Assembly: GCA_034509735.1 (NCBI GenBank)
Contig: JACGWO010000001.1
Span: 17,190,854-17,254,853, forward strand
Source of the DNA: Sesamum alatum
Taxonomy: Eukaryota; Streptophyta; Magnoliopsida; Lamiales; Pedaliaceae
DNA length: 64,000 bases
Direction: 5' to 3'
Under the pieces are notes generated by a model. That model saw only the letters and a list, made by a program, of their open reading frames with translations, had not been told where the DNA came from and made no database searches. Below, piece after piece: positions 11,492 to 23,760 of the stretch. A program made the translations under genes and the position numbers. The first letter of the stretch is position 1. Every line of letters starts with the position of its first letter.

Positions 11492-13992
11492 AAAATTTAC
11501 ATAATCTTTGCATTGTGTTGTTATATATATATTAAAATTTTCTTTAAAAAATATTGTTAATATATGATATATTGTTAAACATTTGTACATGTAATTGGAA
11601 AAAAATTATATAAGTTATATGACATATCTCTTTTATTAAAATTATAAGCGTGTTGCACAGAGTTACATTACGATTTACACATACTCATGTGTATTTCTTA
11701 ACATAAACAAGTTACTTTGTTACACATATTTGCACATATTGAGCTTGTAAATATTTTTTTGTATCATATAATCTAAAAGCTATAAATCATAGAATTAGTT
11801 TTTAACTAAAAGTTTGAATAAAATTTTAAATTAAAAATAGTTTTGGGGAGATTTTTAATAAAACATACTTTAGGGGTTAGGGGGTAAGTAAGAAGGCTAT
11901 TTTTGTCCTGTTATGTGTCAAATTATTTTGTAAGTGAATTTTTTGTTACCTTTCACACTTTAAGGGGGTGAATGCAATTACGTACATGCATACTTCGATG
12001 GTGGAAAGTTTATTCAGCCCGATTGCAAAACCCCATGCAGTGTTGAACTAAATTACAATTTAACGATGTGATCAATATTTAACTAACTGGACATGCTCCG
12101 TCAAAAAATTAATGGTATGATGCTTTTTGCACAACACCATTAAATTATGAGAAATTAATTATTATGATGTGACTAATTATGCAAAATACCTTGTTATGAC
12201 TAAAATTGCAATTGAACTCAAAATAATACTATAAAGAAGATATTAAAAACATGAAATGAAATAAAAAAAAGGAAAAAAGCTATAAATTTTGAAATGGAAC
12301 TCCATAATATCTTGAGAATTATAATTTCATATATAATTATCTCTCTGAAAAAAATCAAAAAAGGAAAAATAAACTGTCTAAATGATAAGAAAGCATGACT
12401 TTGAGCAATTCTCTTATTCTTCACCACAGTTAAATACTAGGTTCAGTTTCAAATTAAATAATGGTGATAGTATATATTTTGCGAAGGTAAAATAAGAAGA
12501 GAGTGATCCAACTTCCTTAATTTTTAATTCGCTATGCATTTTTAATGTTGTATATTTTGTCCACATAAAAAATGTAACGGTACTTAGTAACATATATAGT
12601 TTTGCACAAAGAAGGCACGCGACAAAGCCAAAATATGAAAACTAGAAATTAGTTATGAGAAGTCGTCTATCTAAGTCCGGACAGGTCATATGTTAAAAAT
12701 AATGCGTGAACAAGTATATACATAATCAATTAATCGCAATATGAAATATTTTTTTTGGATGATTTATGGATCTCTCTTATCATTTGCTTTCTCTTTCAAT
12801 TGTAAGTATCAAATAGACGGTCATGTATTCAACCATGAATTAAAAGATAATTAAATGGGTAAACTTATTTATAATATAATTTCTTTTTATCACTAATGTA
12901 GTCACAAGTCACAATAACATAATTTGGTTTTGCAATAATATAACTTTGACTGATATTTGAATTATTGAATTTTCATCACAAAATATTTATTGTGTAGCAC
13001 AATCGAGAGAGATTGTTACTAATCATAAACAATAACACATATATCTCATACAATATCTTACTCCAATAATATTGTTCAACATTCATAACAAGCTTTATTT
13101 GGATTTTGTTTGAACCAATTAATATAGAAGTCAACATTATGAGTTGAACATAATATAATTGTAAACATTCCATTCCTTAGCCATTTAAAGTGAATAAAAT
13201 CTCGTTGTAAAGTAGAATATTTTATTAAACTTTTAGATTAATTAAATATTAATATTTTATTAAACTTTAGGACTATATCTATAGTGATTTAAGTTACACA
13301 TTTTAATTTTAATTTTAATTATCTTTTTATAAATAAGTTATACATATTATCTTATCATAAAATGATACACATGATGTTGCTCAACCAGAAAAGCAACGTC
13401 AAATTTTGTCATTATATGAAATTACAAACTCACTTTGAGTTGTTGCACTCAAAAGTCTTAAAAGTATGTCATAATAATCTTACTAACATTATTTTTGACT
13501 AGTTTTTTTAGTCACATTCCAGTAAAAAATAGTCATATTGCTTTAATCATAATTACAATGCTTTATCCAAAAAAAAAATACCATAATTATAATAGACTAA
13601 CCTAAAATTATGTGCAAAATATACGTAAAGAGCAACAAAGTGCAAAATATGCGTAAAGAGCGACAACATGCAAAATATGGGCAAACAGCCACTAAATGCA
13701 AAATATGCACCAAAAACATATCACTAATCTTGAAGAAAAAATAATTTTGTCTCTGGACAATTTACAGTTCGCTAATCTAAATACACCGTTTTAGTATCAC
13801 GTTCTAAATTTCCAATACTAAGAGCATTACAACCCTAACTCTAGACATTTGAATTTCAATATTCACATACATTTGACTGAATTATCATGAATTTATTCAT
13901 TCAGAAAAAGAGATAGAATTACTACACACCAAAATTACATACTAAAATTACTTGCAACTTTTCAGCAGGACAGCTTGCTGTGATTAGATTTG
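11045..13992. repeat. Large duplicated block D, copy 1
   Basis: About 2.95 kb colinear with 57550-60613. It starts inside the TIR element above, then is AT-rich non-coding DNA (11500-13600), and ends just upstream of a ZF-HD gene fragment in both copies. No coding region is supported in it; the minus-strand ORFs at 12218-12427 and 12976-13173 have no recognisable features. Confidence 0.8.
13611..13722. repeat. Minisatellite of about 28 bp, four units
   Basis: Four imperfect units built on tgcaaaatatgcgtaaagag plus a gacaa-type tail. The same array is present at 60336-60441, so it predates the duplication. It lies 600-700 bp upstream of the ZF-HD start codon. A role in expression is only a possibility. 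Confidence 0.75.
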
Positions 13993-14332
13993 TTGCCGAC
14001 TTCATTTGTATCTAGACCCCTCTCTGGTTCACTTCCATCAGAAACCCTACAGTTTAGTTAAATAAAAAATGATGGGGTGAAAATCGGGAAGGGGTATAAA
14101 GACAATTGTACCCTCCAACCGCCTCTTCATCTAACGGCTACAATTTAATCATCAGGGACGTCTTAGTAATTGGCTCCACCCCACTAACTTACAAAAATAA
14201 CTTCCTTTAATGGCACTTCGGTAATTACATGCATGCTTGGGGGTATTTTGGTAATTCGGCACTTGAATTTATTTTATTTCCATCAAAAGATTAGAAAAAC
14301 CGCTTTTGCTATCATCTTTCTCTGCTGCTGAA
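13993..14332 (+). promoter_or_regulatory. 5' flank and leader of the ZF-HD gene
   Basis: This stretch is less AT-rich than its surroundings. It contains a ggggtataaag word near 14092 that could serve as a TATA element, and a pyrimidine-rich leader (tttctctgctgctgaa) just before the start codon. It is absent from the second copy, which jumps directly from the duplicated block to the homeodomain. Promoter function is inferred from position only. Confidence 0.35.
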
Positions 14333-14629
14333 ATGGCCACCACCAACATTTCCCAAGAAGCAAGGAGTGAAGTCCTTGTGATGTACAGAGAATGCCTGCA
14401 CAACCATGCAGCAACAACCATACCCATGGCTTATATTGTTGATGGTTGTGGTCTATTTGAGGCCAGCGGCCCAAATGGCATGGTCTGTGCTGTGTGTCGT
14501 TGCCACCAAAATTTCCACAGGCGACTGGAAGTGGACATTCCTCATGCACAGACTCAAAATAACGTCATTTCCCAACAACATGGCACGTCAACAAATCCTG
14601 TTCTGCTCCCACAGCCACAAGCCCATTAG
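14333..14629 (+). CDS. ZF-HD class / mini zinc finger (MIF-like) protein, possibly truncated
   Basis: A 98-residue protein starting at the ATG at 14333; an upstream in-frame ATG at 14306 would add nine residues. It carries the plant ZF-HD dimerisation zinc finger: [13 protein letters not shown] (residues 18-30), [10 protein letters not shown], then [13 protein letters not shown] near residue 60. The expected Cys and His ligands are all present. This finger mediates homo- and heterodimerisation of zinc-finger homeodomain factors. MIF proteins of about 90-100 residues have the finger but no homeodomain and act as dominant partners of the full-length factors. The tail after the finger is polar (Q, N, H, P). 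After the stop at 14629 a possible continuation of the reading soon meets LTR-like DNA, so this may be a full ZF-HD gene cut short rather than a true MIF. The missing homeodomain type turns up at 60608. Intronless, as is usual for the family. Confidence 0.7.
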   Translation: MATTNISQEARSEVLVMYRECLHNHAATTIPMAYIVDGCGLFEASGPNGMVCAVCRCHQNFHRRLEVDIPHAQTQNNVISQQHGTSTNPVLLPQPQAH

Positions 14630-14689
14630 CAAACATCCACAAGCCGTACAACTACTTCTGCACCGACCCCTGCAATTCCAGATCTAATC

Positions 14690-15335
14690 CCAAGTACAAA
14701 GCCCAAAATAATAGCCCAAGGAAGACCCTGATCCAAACTGCAGGAAGGATCAGGCTTGGTCCCCGAGAGGGAGACCAAGTAGAGCCCAAGTAAGGAAGGC
14801 CTGCAGAAGGAAGGCCCGTAGAAGGGGGTCTAATCCAGACACGACGGAAGGATAAGGTTATCTAGCCATATCCTTATACAAACAAGGATCTCGTAACTAC
14901 CTCTTGGATTTTAGGAGATCATGACCTACAGGACTCTGGGAGAGACGCTTGCTGACCTTCCGAGAGTCCAACCAGCCAAGAGGTCCTCCTCTTGAAGGAA
15001 TTCCCTCTATAAATACCAGCCCTCTTGGCTGGTATGAGGGGACGAATTTTCTACCCTGTCAAGCTCAATAACGCTTTTTACACACTCTAAGCTCTCGCAT
15101 TTTTCTCTGAACTATACTTAGCTGACTCTATGCTCATTGTTCTCATATTATTCTTATTTTCATATTACATTCAAGTTATTTTCATCTCAACTGCTTAGTG
15201 ACTTGAGCTTCGGAGTGCTAACGCTTTTTTTGTAAGTCCTCTTTCCCGATTTGTAGAAACTCAAGCCCACTCCGTTCAAGTCCAATAAGATAATTTTGAT
15301 TTAGCGCTTTTTTGCTCGCATCATCTTATTATTGA
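14690..15335 (+). repeat. LTR-like sequence (solo LTR, borders approximate)
   Basis: A moderately GC-rich insert immediately after the ZF-HD ORF. It has a TATA word (ctataaatacc at about 15008), a gacttgagcttcggagtg word (about 15200), and a downstream pyrimidine-rich leader-like region, all typical of plant gypsy LTRs. No primer-binding site or gag follows, so it looks like a solo LTR. I could not define both ends or a target duplication. Confidence 0.55.
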
Positions 15336-16252
15336 TTAACATTTTTATTGATTAGATTTATAGTTGCAAATTGAACTTTAGTATATTATTTTATATTGTG
15401 GTTTTACTTTAATTTTTAATTTAAGTTATAAGTCTATAAAAAAAATGATATATTTTTTTTGGTATTTTGATATTGAAATAAATATAGTTAAGAACAAAAA
15501 AATTATATTTTTAGAAGCGGTGAATATGCAAAAGAAAAACCACTAAAAATAAAGTTAAAACAAGTATTTTGATCATGGTAATTTTAAACACTAAACACGA
15601 TATAGGGGAATTTTAGTCTAAAATATGCAAAAATCAGATCCAAAACGTCAGAAACGCCCACCAATCGCACCACTCGCTCATGCATTACACTTTCCGTCAA
15701 TTGCTAACGAAATGGGGGCTTTTTGCTGAGCTTTTCAAAACACGAGGGTCTTTTTTTGCCTATTTTCTTAACGCAAAGGGGTTTTTTAGCTATTACAATT
15801 AAACATAGGGAGGCGGGGGATAAAATGGAGTTTGGCCAAATTTGATGTAGAGCGTGACTAGATAAGTAGATTGAAGCCGTTAGATTATATGTCTTTTCAC
15901 CTCATTCCCTTCCATCCTGACTCTTAGATTCAAGTAGTTAATACAGCTTTTCACCTCCCTCTCTCTCTCTCTATATATATATTGATTGAGGCTTGATCTT
16001 CCAAGACAAGTTCATTTCCATAGGTAATGAAAGCCCTGACACGAACGTCGTTGTTGATGATGTAGGTGTTAGTGTGACTAAACGCTATACGATGAAGACT
16101 GAACTATCTTTGTTGTTAAGGACTGTATATAACGTCTCATGTTCATACTCATTAGTCTATATGCATATTTGTAGGTTTATGTTCGTACTTTCAACATCGT
16201 CGTCTTAGCTTGGGAAGAAAGATACTTAGTTTTTGGGACTTATATTTTGAAG
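15336..16252. other. Intergenic region with degraded TIR-like DNA and a CT/TA microsatellite
   Basis: AT-rich. Near 15715-15810 a series of g4-5 t5-7 words (gggggcttttt, ggggtttttt) resembles the termini of the GC-cored TIR elements at 38.6-40.8 kb. A (CT)n(TA)n tract lies at 15958-15982. The ORF at 15993-16208 (71 residues) has no recognisable domain, and I do not call it a gene. Confidence 0.4.
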
Positions 16253-16540
16253 GAAAATTGTAATTTTCATCATGTAACTTAGGGAGGGTGAACAATTTTG
16301 GTCCTATACGAATTGATTTTTGCAATTTAGTCCTATAACTTTAAAATTCTACAATTTTGGTCATTTTTTTGCCAGAAAAACGCATGTGCCGGGCACGTGA
16401 CCTTGACAATTGGGACTTTCCGGCCAAATGGGGCCAAAATTGCCAAATTTTCAATATTACAGTACTAAATTGCTAAAATCAATTCTTACAGACCAAAGTT
16501 GCCACCACTTAAGGTACAGTACAAAGATTGCAAATTTTTC
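16253..16540. mobile_element. Foldback MITE, copy 2
   Basis: Same family as 1521-1793: it begins gaaaattgtaattttcatc and closes with the approximate reverse complement (gattgcaaatttttc). It has tggtcc- and ggacca-type words inside both arms. There is no ORF. Confidence 0.7.
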
Positions 16541-17224
16541 ATAAAAAAACTTGTGCTATTTGCTGAAAATTTTAATTTTTTTTACTCATAAAAAAAATAA
16601 ATTAATAATGTCTACAATTGAAAAATTATAGTCTTAAATAATTTCTCAAGCTTCGTAAATCAACATGCCCCCAGCATGAGATTTGACGAAGGTTGTGTTG
16701 AAAAAATTGACTATAAAAGTATTATTTGTACAATAAATTCACCTATTTTTACTCTTCTTAGAGTAAATAAACGAATAAAGTCCATATATACAAAATTAGA
16801 GCCATAGAAATTTTATTTTCAAGCATTGTAGATCAACATGCCCTCAGCATGGGGTGTGTTAAGGAAAGTGTTGAATAAATATACTATAAAAACTCATATT
16901 TTTTGCTGAACATTTCATTTTTTTTTACTCATAAAGAAAATAAATTAATAATGCCTTTTAATTGAAAAATTAGAGCCTTAAAAAATATTTTTCAAGCTTC
17001 ACAAATTAACATGGGATCTGGTGATGGTAGTGCTGAACAAATAGACTATAAAAATATTATTTTTAAAAATTCACCTATTTTTTACCTCACTTAGATAAAA
17101 TAAATCAATAAAGTTTATAATTCAAAAAATTAGAACCATAAAAATATAATATTAAAACCCCGCAAATCAATGCCCCTAGCATGGGGTGTCCTGAGGGTAA
17201 TGCTGAATAAAGGGACTAAAAATA
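16541..17224. repeat. Tandem repeat, about four units of 165-185 bp
   Basis: Units are marked by a short palindromic word like catgcccccagcatg at about 16662, 16842, 17005 (shortened) and 17170. They share stretches such as gaaaaattagagcc and ctcataaagaaaataaatta. Two further units are at 1240-1520. No protein is encoded. It may be the internal or subterminal repeat of an unrecognised transposon. Confidence 0.7.
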
Positions 17225-18005
17225 GAAAATTATAATTTTCATCCTGTAACTTAGGGGTGACAATTTTGGTCCGACACGAATTGATATTCGTAATTTAGTC
17301 CTCTAACTTTGGATAATTGGCAATTTTGGTCTTTTTGAGCCGGAAAAATGCATGGGTCGGGCACATGACGTTTAATATTGGAATTTTTCAGCTGGATGGG
17401 ACCAAAATTGCCAAATTTTTAAAGTTATAGGACTAAATTTTGAAAATCAATTCGTGCAGGACTAAAATTGTCACCCTCCAAAATTATTGCAATTTTTCCT
17501 ATTTCATAAGAGTCTTCTTAGGTGGCCATCGACGATCTTGTACTAATCTCTTTGAATGAATTTTAAGTTGTTTTTATTGTCTATGATCTTATAATGACCA
17601 TGGTATAGATTCTCTTCAAAGTCGAATAAATCATGTCCTTTTCTAATACTCATTTGATATTATATGATTGACAAACTCTTTAAGATCACACAAGTTGATT
17701 GTATCCTCTTCAGATACACCTTATTTCTATTGTCAGGCCATCTCCTCAGGTTCGCGGTCATATGTATCAGTTATATCATCTTCAAATACGCCTTCATTTG
17801 ATTTTTAGACCATCTCTCGGTGTCATATATATTGGTCGCACCCTTTTTGGATACACCTTGATTTTATTTTAGACAACCCTTTGAGACTATTTGAGTGGAT
17901 CATACTCTATTCGAATATGTTTTATTTGATTTTTAGACCAGTTGCAATGTATTTTATTAAAATGCTTTTTAATGTTAATTTTGTTTTTTATTAAAATGCT
18001 TTTAG
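16950..18005. repeat. Dispersed repeat block A, copy 2
   Basis: Colinear with 1235-2290 (tandem-repeat tail, MITE, then the block with tatatgattgacaaactctt near 17655). Unlike copy 1, no LTR interrupts it near 16955. Confidence 0.8.
17225..17498. mobile_element. Foldback MITE, copy 3
   Basis: The orthologue, within duplicated block A, of the MITE at 1521-1793, with matching flanks on both sides. The insertion therefore predates the duplication of block A. Confidence 0.7.
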
Positions 18006-20560
18006 ACCAGTTGCAACTAATCATAATTATAATATATTATTTAAAATAATAACCATTCTATGTGTCCATCTCTTTCCTGTGTGGATAAAGAGGTGGACAA
18101 GTTATTTCAAGGCAAGTTTTAAGATGATTTAATTTATATTTAATTTTTTTATCTCTTCAATTTTCGACTCATTGGTTACTTAACAATGATTAGCTAAAAT
18201 ATTGAATTTTTTAAATTTTAGTGTCAAAATTTTTTTCCCAAAATATATGAATACATTTTGTGCCGATAACAATTGACAGATACCCTATAATATTCAAATT
18301 ATACTTTTTCTATTCATCCTTTGACTAATTATTTTATCCAACTTTTTTTATGATTTCATGCCCCAAATTGTTAGCATTCAAACATTTGATGTATTTTAAA
18401 TAATATAATATATTTTTCGTATATTAATATAATTTTAATTCCATTAATGCATCAATTAAAAATTCATTAAAATGTGGTCAGCTTTACTTATTTTTTTGCC
18501 TTCAAATTTAAGCAAATTAAAAAGCATTTAATCTTCCTTAGCTAAATATAATCAATCAACGATTGATTCATTGACTTTAATAATTAAACTAAGATTGACT
18601 TTAAAAAATTAAGCTAATTATCTAATTAGCCTTCCAAAAAGTTGGTTGATTTATCTTTCAATAAGTCAAAATCAATTAATATGATTCCACTTTATAAATT
18701 TTTAGCCTTTTTAAAAAAATGATGTATTTTAAATAATATAATATAATTCCATTGATTCATAAATTAAGCAAACAATTAAAATATAATCAAAAGCAAAATT
18801 TTTCATTACTGATTAATTGGTCCTAAAATTTAAGCAAAATAAAAGGCATTAAAACTTATTGATTGGACTTAACAAATCCATTAAACAATTAATCAAACGG
18901 TAGTCAACATATTTCTAAAAAAGCATTTGATTTTCCTTAGCTAAATATAATCAATCACCGATTGACTGATTGGCTTTCATAATTAGGCTAAAGCACTGAA
19001 TCATATAATTGAATATAACTATATTAAAATCATATAATAGTCAACAGATTATAACTCACGTACATAATCATCCTCTTTCTTTGTTCATGCCACTTTTATT
19101 CTTCAAATTCCAGAATTTAAACAACTATAATTCTAGGTAAGCTCCACAATTTATTCTCTTTACAAATATTTTGTGTTCTGTAAACATAATATCTATTTGT
19201 TATGTTTATGCTATGATTTTTACACTACATTATTTTTTATTTTTTGTTTTTGTTTTTGAAAGGGGAATCACAAAACATTAGATCAAATGGATACCATCAA
19301 GTCCTCATCGTTATTTAAACTGGATGATAATGTTTGCATGTAATTTTAAATTAATTTTATCTAATATTTTGTGTTGTATTTAGAATCTAAGTAAACATGG
19401 CTATTGGTGTCCTAAATGACACTCTTTTCTTTTATAGTTTTTATTGTGTTAATTGAGAAAGATGTGAGTTGTGATCCAATCATCTGATCTGGTGTAATTA
19501 TGATTGATTATACGATATATTTTGGAAAAATTTAAAATCTATCACTATGAAACATAATTTGAAATTATCAGTCCAAATACAGTTTTAGTAAATTTTGAGT
19601 TCAAGTATCTCCATAAAATACAATTTTGGAATTTATATGAAGTTAGAAATTTTGTGAACTATTAGATATCTTTTTAAAATAATTAGTACAGTTTTGCAAT
19701 ATTTTATATGTGTTGTAATATAAATAGTTGATGGATGAACTTTTATTCAAACGAGTTGAATATTTTTGTTATCGTGATTTTGTATCTCTAACTCTATAAA
19801 TTCAAATATAATTTTCAGCGAATTTTGAGTTCAATTATCTTCATACATAGATCAATACACTGGAATATACTCACTAAAATAACCCATTTCTTTTTTTTTT
19901 AATCCTTTTTGTTTCTAAATAGTCTTTGGATTTTAATTAATGAACTACGATATTTTTGTCAACTGCGTTACTAAAAAAATTATATTTTATAATTAATAAA
20001 TAGTTTTCATTTGATTGAGTTATGTAATTAGATAATGTATAATTAATTTATGTCATTATGGTTATCACTTCTCTAAATAAAATAATGTGATGTATTCTTT
20101 TTAATTATAGTTGGATAATCACTTATTAATCAAATACTATAAATAATATTAGTTATTAAATAAATATTTAAATTACAATATAGAGTGCTTAATTAAGTTT
20201 TACAAAACCCCTCCGTTTAATTCTTTTGTAATAAAAGATTAAAAAGTTAGAAATTAAAGATACAAGAACATTTGTGTTTCAAATAAGGTTGACTGACAAT
20301 TTTGAAAGTGGAGACTTTTGATCTGACAGTTTTCAAATGGTTTCATTGCGACTTCAAGCTTGAATCAAAATATCTTTTGAAATAGGTTGTTTCTTACCAC
20401 ATTACCAGTCTTCTTAATGAAATTATATTATATTTCTACATATTCAAGTAATAAAAATTGTTTACTTTGTTTGAATTCATGTGTTCATATAACTTTTGTA
20501 TTAGATCGTGACATTGTGTTCTATGTTATTATAGATTACAACTACTTTTGGGAACATGGT
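18006..20560 (+). mobile_element. Helitron-derived DNA, left part (5' border not located)
   Basis: Read across the LTR element, this DNA is continuous with 27966-28782, which ends in a Helitron 3' terminus. It is AT-rich. Near 20538 an intron-like end (tattatag) is followed by ITTTFGNMVMTNDA, with the LTR element splitting the codons at 20560/27961. Other possible exon pieces (a donor-like attctaggtaagctcc near 19130, and NHKTLDQMDTIKSS near 19265) are too short to identify. I could not recognise the encoded protein. Confidence 0.5.
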
Positions 20561-20732
20561 TGTAGACAAATCAATTTTGCACCCAATCAAATGACGACAA
20601 GTGGAAATATATATTATTTATCAATTATATTCTATTTTTCTAGTTATATTTTGGAATTTACTAAATTAATTCCAAATATAAATAGTTAATTTAATTGATA
20701 TTTTAATATATATTTTATCGTCAAATCAACGG

Positions 20733-20746
20733 TCGACACGTGTCGA
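20733..20746. promoter_or_regulatory. G-box/ABRE-like palindrome in U3
   Basis: The 14-bp perfect palindrome contains CACGTG, the core bound by plant bZIP and bHLH factors. It lies about 210 bp upstream of the TATA box. A weaker version is kept in the LTR at 308-1234 and the 3' LTR (near 27317), suggesting stress- or hormone-responsive transcription of the family. Function is inferred. Confidence 0.45.
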
Positions 20747-20946
20747 ATTGAGGTGTTTCGGCCAGTCAAATCAAGACAAATATTTCTTATATTATCTGTT
20801 TGAAAAATACAAAAGTTAAAGAGATAATATCGAAATTGACCAATCATGTCTTCCCAAATATTTAATGTATTTATCTCTTTAAATTAAAATAAAGAGATAA
20901 TACAAAATAAGTGTTCAAGTTCACCACAACTCTACCTCTTTGACAA

Positions 20947-20956
20947 TTATATAAAG
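20947..20956 (+). promoter_or_regulatory. LTR TATA box
   Basis: A TATATAAAG-type core at a conserved position in all three family LTRs; it would drive the genomic transcript of the element. Confidence 0.6.
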
Positions 20957-21504
20957 GGGTCCTTGGAACTCATTCAACACACACAAATACAACTGAAGAT
21001 ACAAGCAAGAGAGCATTCAAGAAGTCCCGAAGTCCTCTCAAGCAAAAATCAAGGAAGATCCACGGCGTTCTAGGCAAGATTCAAGGCCTTCATCGCGGAA
21101 ATCGTCCAAATCAGCGTTTGAATTCGACAAGAAGTCCGAAGACCGGCGAATTAACGTTATCAAGACAGAAATTCACCTTGGCGGAAGATCAAAGTCTCAA
21201 ATCCACCAAGAAATATCCCAAGTTCAAGTGAAATATCTCCAAGTTTATAGTGTTTGATCCGGGAACAAGTCAACAACCCACGAATTAACGTCATTAAAAG
21301 TCAAAGTTAACGTCAAAGGAGATCAAACGTAGGTTTCACCTCCGAAGTTGCCGAAGTCAAAGCTCACGTTCTCAAAGAGAAGAATCAGAGGTTTTCAAGT
21401 AGAGATTTCGCACTCATAAATATTCAACCAATTCAAGAATTCATTTGTACTATTTTCTTGTTTCGTTAGAATCAGAGGGAACACAAAAAATTGTTTACAA
21501 ATTT

Positions 21505-21522
21505 TGGCACGCCCGGTGGGAC
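21505..21522 (+). other. Primer-binding site
   Basis: TGGCACGCCCGGTGGGAC begins five bases after the LTR end. Its reverse complement ends in CCA, as expected for a tRNA 3' end. The tRNA species is not assigned. Confidence 0.75.
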
Positions 21523-21569
21523 ATTTCTACCTCTGATCTCTTCCCTTCAACAAAGTTCGAAGTATTTCA

Positions 21570-22821
21570 ATGGACACTCAAGGAAAAGCTGTAAAGACGG
21601 TGAATTCCAAACTCGCCACATTAAGGTCTTCAAGTTCAAGTACCAAGAGTCTCGGTGTTACTATAAGAAACATGTCGAAGAAACTTAAAGTATCTTCCCA
21701 GATGACTCCTGCTATTGAGTTTGCTGAGAAGGATGTATTCATACCTAGCCATGCAAGCGAAGATGACGAAGATAAATCTCCTCCGTCCTCTCCTCGCTCC
21801 GAGTCTAGCTGCTCCTTCACAGACAATATGGCCCCGGTCATGGTGACGAATGCCACAACCTTACAAGAGCAAATTGCAAGCCTGACAAGAGCTATCGAGG
21901 GACTCACCAAGCATGTCCAAGAGCAAAATGCCCAAATCGCCAGGTTGATCAACAAGTCAGACAACATTGAGACAAGCCATATTCGGTGGGAAACAAGTCG
22001 AGGCTCATGATGAAATAAAAATTTCCACAAAGCAGGATTATACCGAGAAGGATAAACCTGCAAAAGATCTTCAAGTCTCGTCTGATGGGTTGATTCCGAT
22101 AGACCAACTAAAAAAATTCATTGAGGGAACCATCAGGAGCAAGATTGAGGGAAGCACAAGGTCATCCTTCACCTACTCCAAGCCCTACACTCCAAGGATC
22201 GATAGCTTGAATATGCCGATGGACTACCAACCACCAAAGTTCCAATAATTTGATGGCAAAGGCAATCCTAAGCAGCACGTCGCCCACTTCATCAAAACGT
22301 GCAACAACGCTGGAACATATAGGGATCACCTAGTCAAGCAGTTCGTCCGATCACTGAAAGGCAATGCATTTGACTGGTACACTGACTTACAGGCTGGCTC
22401 AATTGATAGATGGGAACAACTAGAGCAAGAATTTCTCAATCATTTCTATAGCACTCGGCGCATCGTCAGCATGATTGAGCTTACGAATTCCCGCCAGTGG
22501 AAGGATGATCCGGTCATCGATTATATTAATAGGTGGATGAATCTGAGCCTTAACTGCAAAGACCGGTTATCTGAAGCTTCTGCCATTGAGATGTGCATTC
22601 AAGGGATGTATTGGGGGCTTCGCTACATTCTCCAAGGGATCTTGCCAAGATCATTCAAAGACTTAGCCACTCGAGCGCATGACATGGAGTTAAGTATGGC
22701 AGCGAGTGGAGCGGAAGGACCACCTGTCCAAGAACCCTACAGAACCAAGGAAAGGCAAGAAGGCAAGAATGGGGGGCAAGCCGTATTTGGAAGCTCCAAA
22801 CAAGGAAATCCATGGCAGTAA
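21570..22821 (+). pseudogene. gag polyprotein of the LTR element (interrupted)
   Basis: Starts MDTQGKAVKTVNSK at 21570. An N-terminal region with a heptad-like segment (TTLQEQIASLTRAIEGLTKH) is followed by a frame change near 21970-22010. The next frame runs to VDYQPPKF-type residues and an in-frame stop at 22246-22248. The Retrotrans_gag core then reads on: FDGKGNPKQHVAHF, FDWYTDLQAGSIDRWEQLEQ, FLNHFYSTRR, ending at 22821. Gag forms the virus-like particle that packages element RNA. At least one frameshift and one stop make this copy inactive unless it is supplied in trans. Confidence 0.85.
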
Positions 22822-22915
22822 AAGGTGGTACCCTTCAAGCTCCGAAGCAAGGTAAAATAATGGTAACATCCTAAAGAATAATGCTCCTTACGAGAGACCA
22901 CAAAGAAAATTAACC

Positions 22916-23760
22916 TTGAAGGAAATGCAAGCAAAGCAACATCATTTCCTTGATTCCAATGTTCCCGACATATTTGATGACTTGTTGGAGGCTAACCTTA
23001 TCGAATTACCAAAGTACTGCAAATATCATCGCTTAGTTTGGGCATTCAATACAAGATTGCTTTGTGTTCAAAGACAAGGTTATGCAGTTAGCCTGCCGAG
23101 GTAAAATCTCTCTTGAAGAAGATGCCGCAGCAACAAATGTTATCATGATCAAGCGTGGGTCTCTTGACAGCAAAGCTTCATGCAATACCACGCATGGGAA
23201 TGACACCACAATCAACGAGGATGACCTATCTAAAAAAAAAAGACTTCTCTGATGCGAGTGAATGCATGTCAGCATTGGCCTTTACTAATGAAGATCTGCT
23301 ACTTGGCTCCAAGCCGCATAATAGACCATTGTCCGTAACTTGTTATGCACATGAGCAAAAGGTCAACTGCGTATTAGTTGATGGCGGTTCTGCGGTCAAT
23401 ATTCTGCCATTACGCACTATGAAGCAGTTGGGGGTTCTTATGGATGAACTAATAAACAGTCGTATGATGATCCAAGGCTTCAACCAACGAGGGCAAAGAA
23501 TTCTCGGCATCATAAGAATAAACTTGTTGATGGAGGATATGTCGCCAACCGCATTGTTCCATGTCATAGATGCCAAGACATCATACAACATGCTTCTCGG
23601 TCGACCTTGGCTACATGAGAATGGCGTGGTTCCTTCTACTTGGCACTAGTGCTTCAAATATTCAAGAGACGGTGTTGTAAAGAAAGTGCTTGCTGATGAT
23701 AAACCATTTACCAAGGCTGAGTCTCATTTTTCGATGCTAAATACTATCTCGGGAGTATAA
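22916..23760 (+). pseudogene. Retroviral-type aspartic protease region of the LTR element
   Basis: Opens with a linker (22916-23104, FDDLLEANLIELPK) found before the protease in plant gypsy gag-pro polyproteins. After frame changes, 23155-23649 reads [20 protein letters not shown] then [18 protein letters not shown] (catalytic Asp near 23380), a flap-like stretch, and [19 protein letters not shown]. The last block is a hallmark of these proteases. After a stop the reading continues as [20 protein letters not shown] to about 23760. The enzyme would mature Gag. Multiple stops make it a pseudogene here. Confidence 0.8.

Larger units (their letters stand above)
20561..21499 (+). repeat. 5' LTR
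   Basis: 939 bp, TGTAGACAAA...GTTTACA. Contains a perfect palindrome tcgacacgtgtcga (20733-20746) holding a CACGTG G-box, and a TATA box at 20947-20956. Confidence 0.9.

Noticed and set aside
21578..22063. 161-residue minus-strand ORF over gag
   Set aside because: The opposite strand carries the recognisable Gag start and coiled region; this is a shadow.
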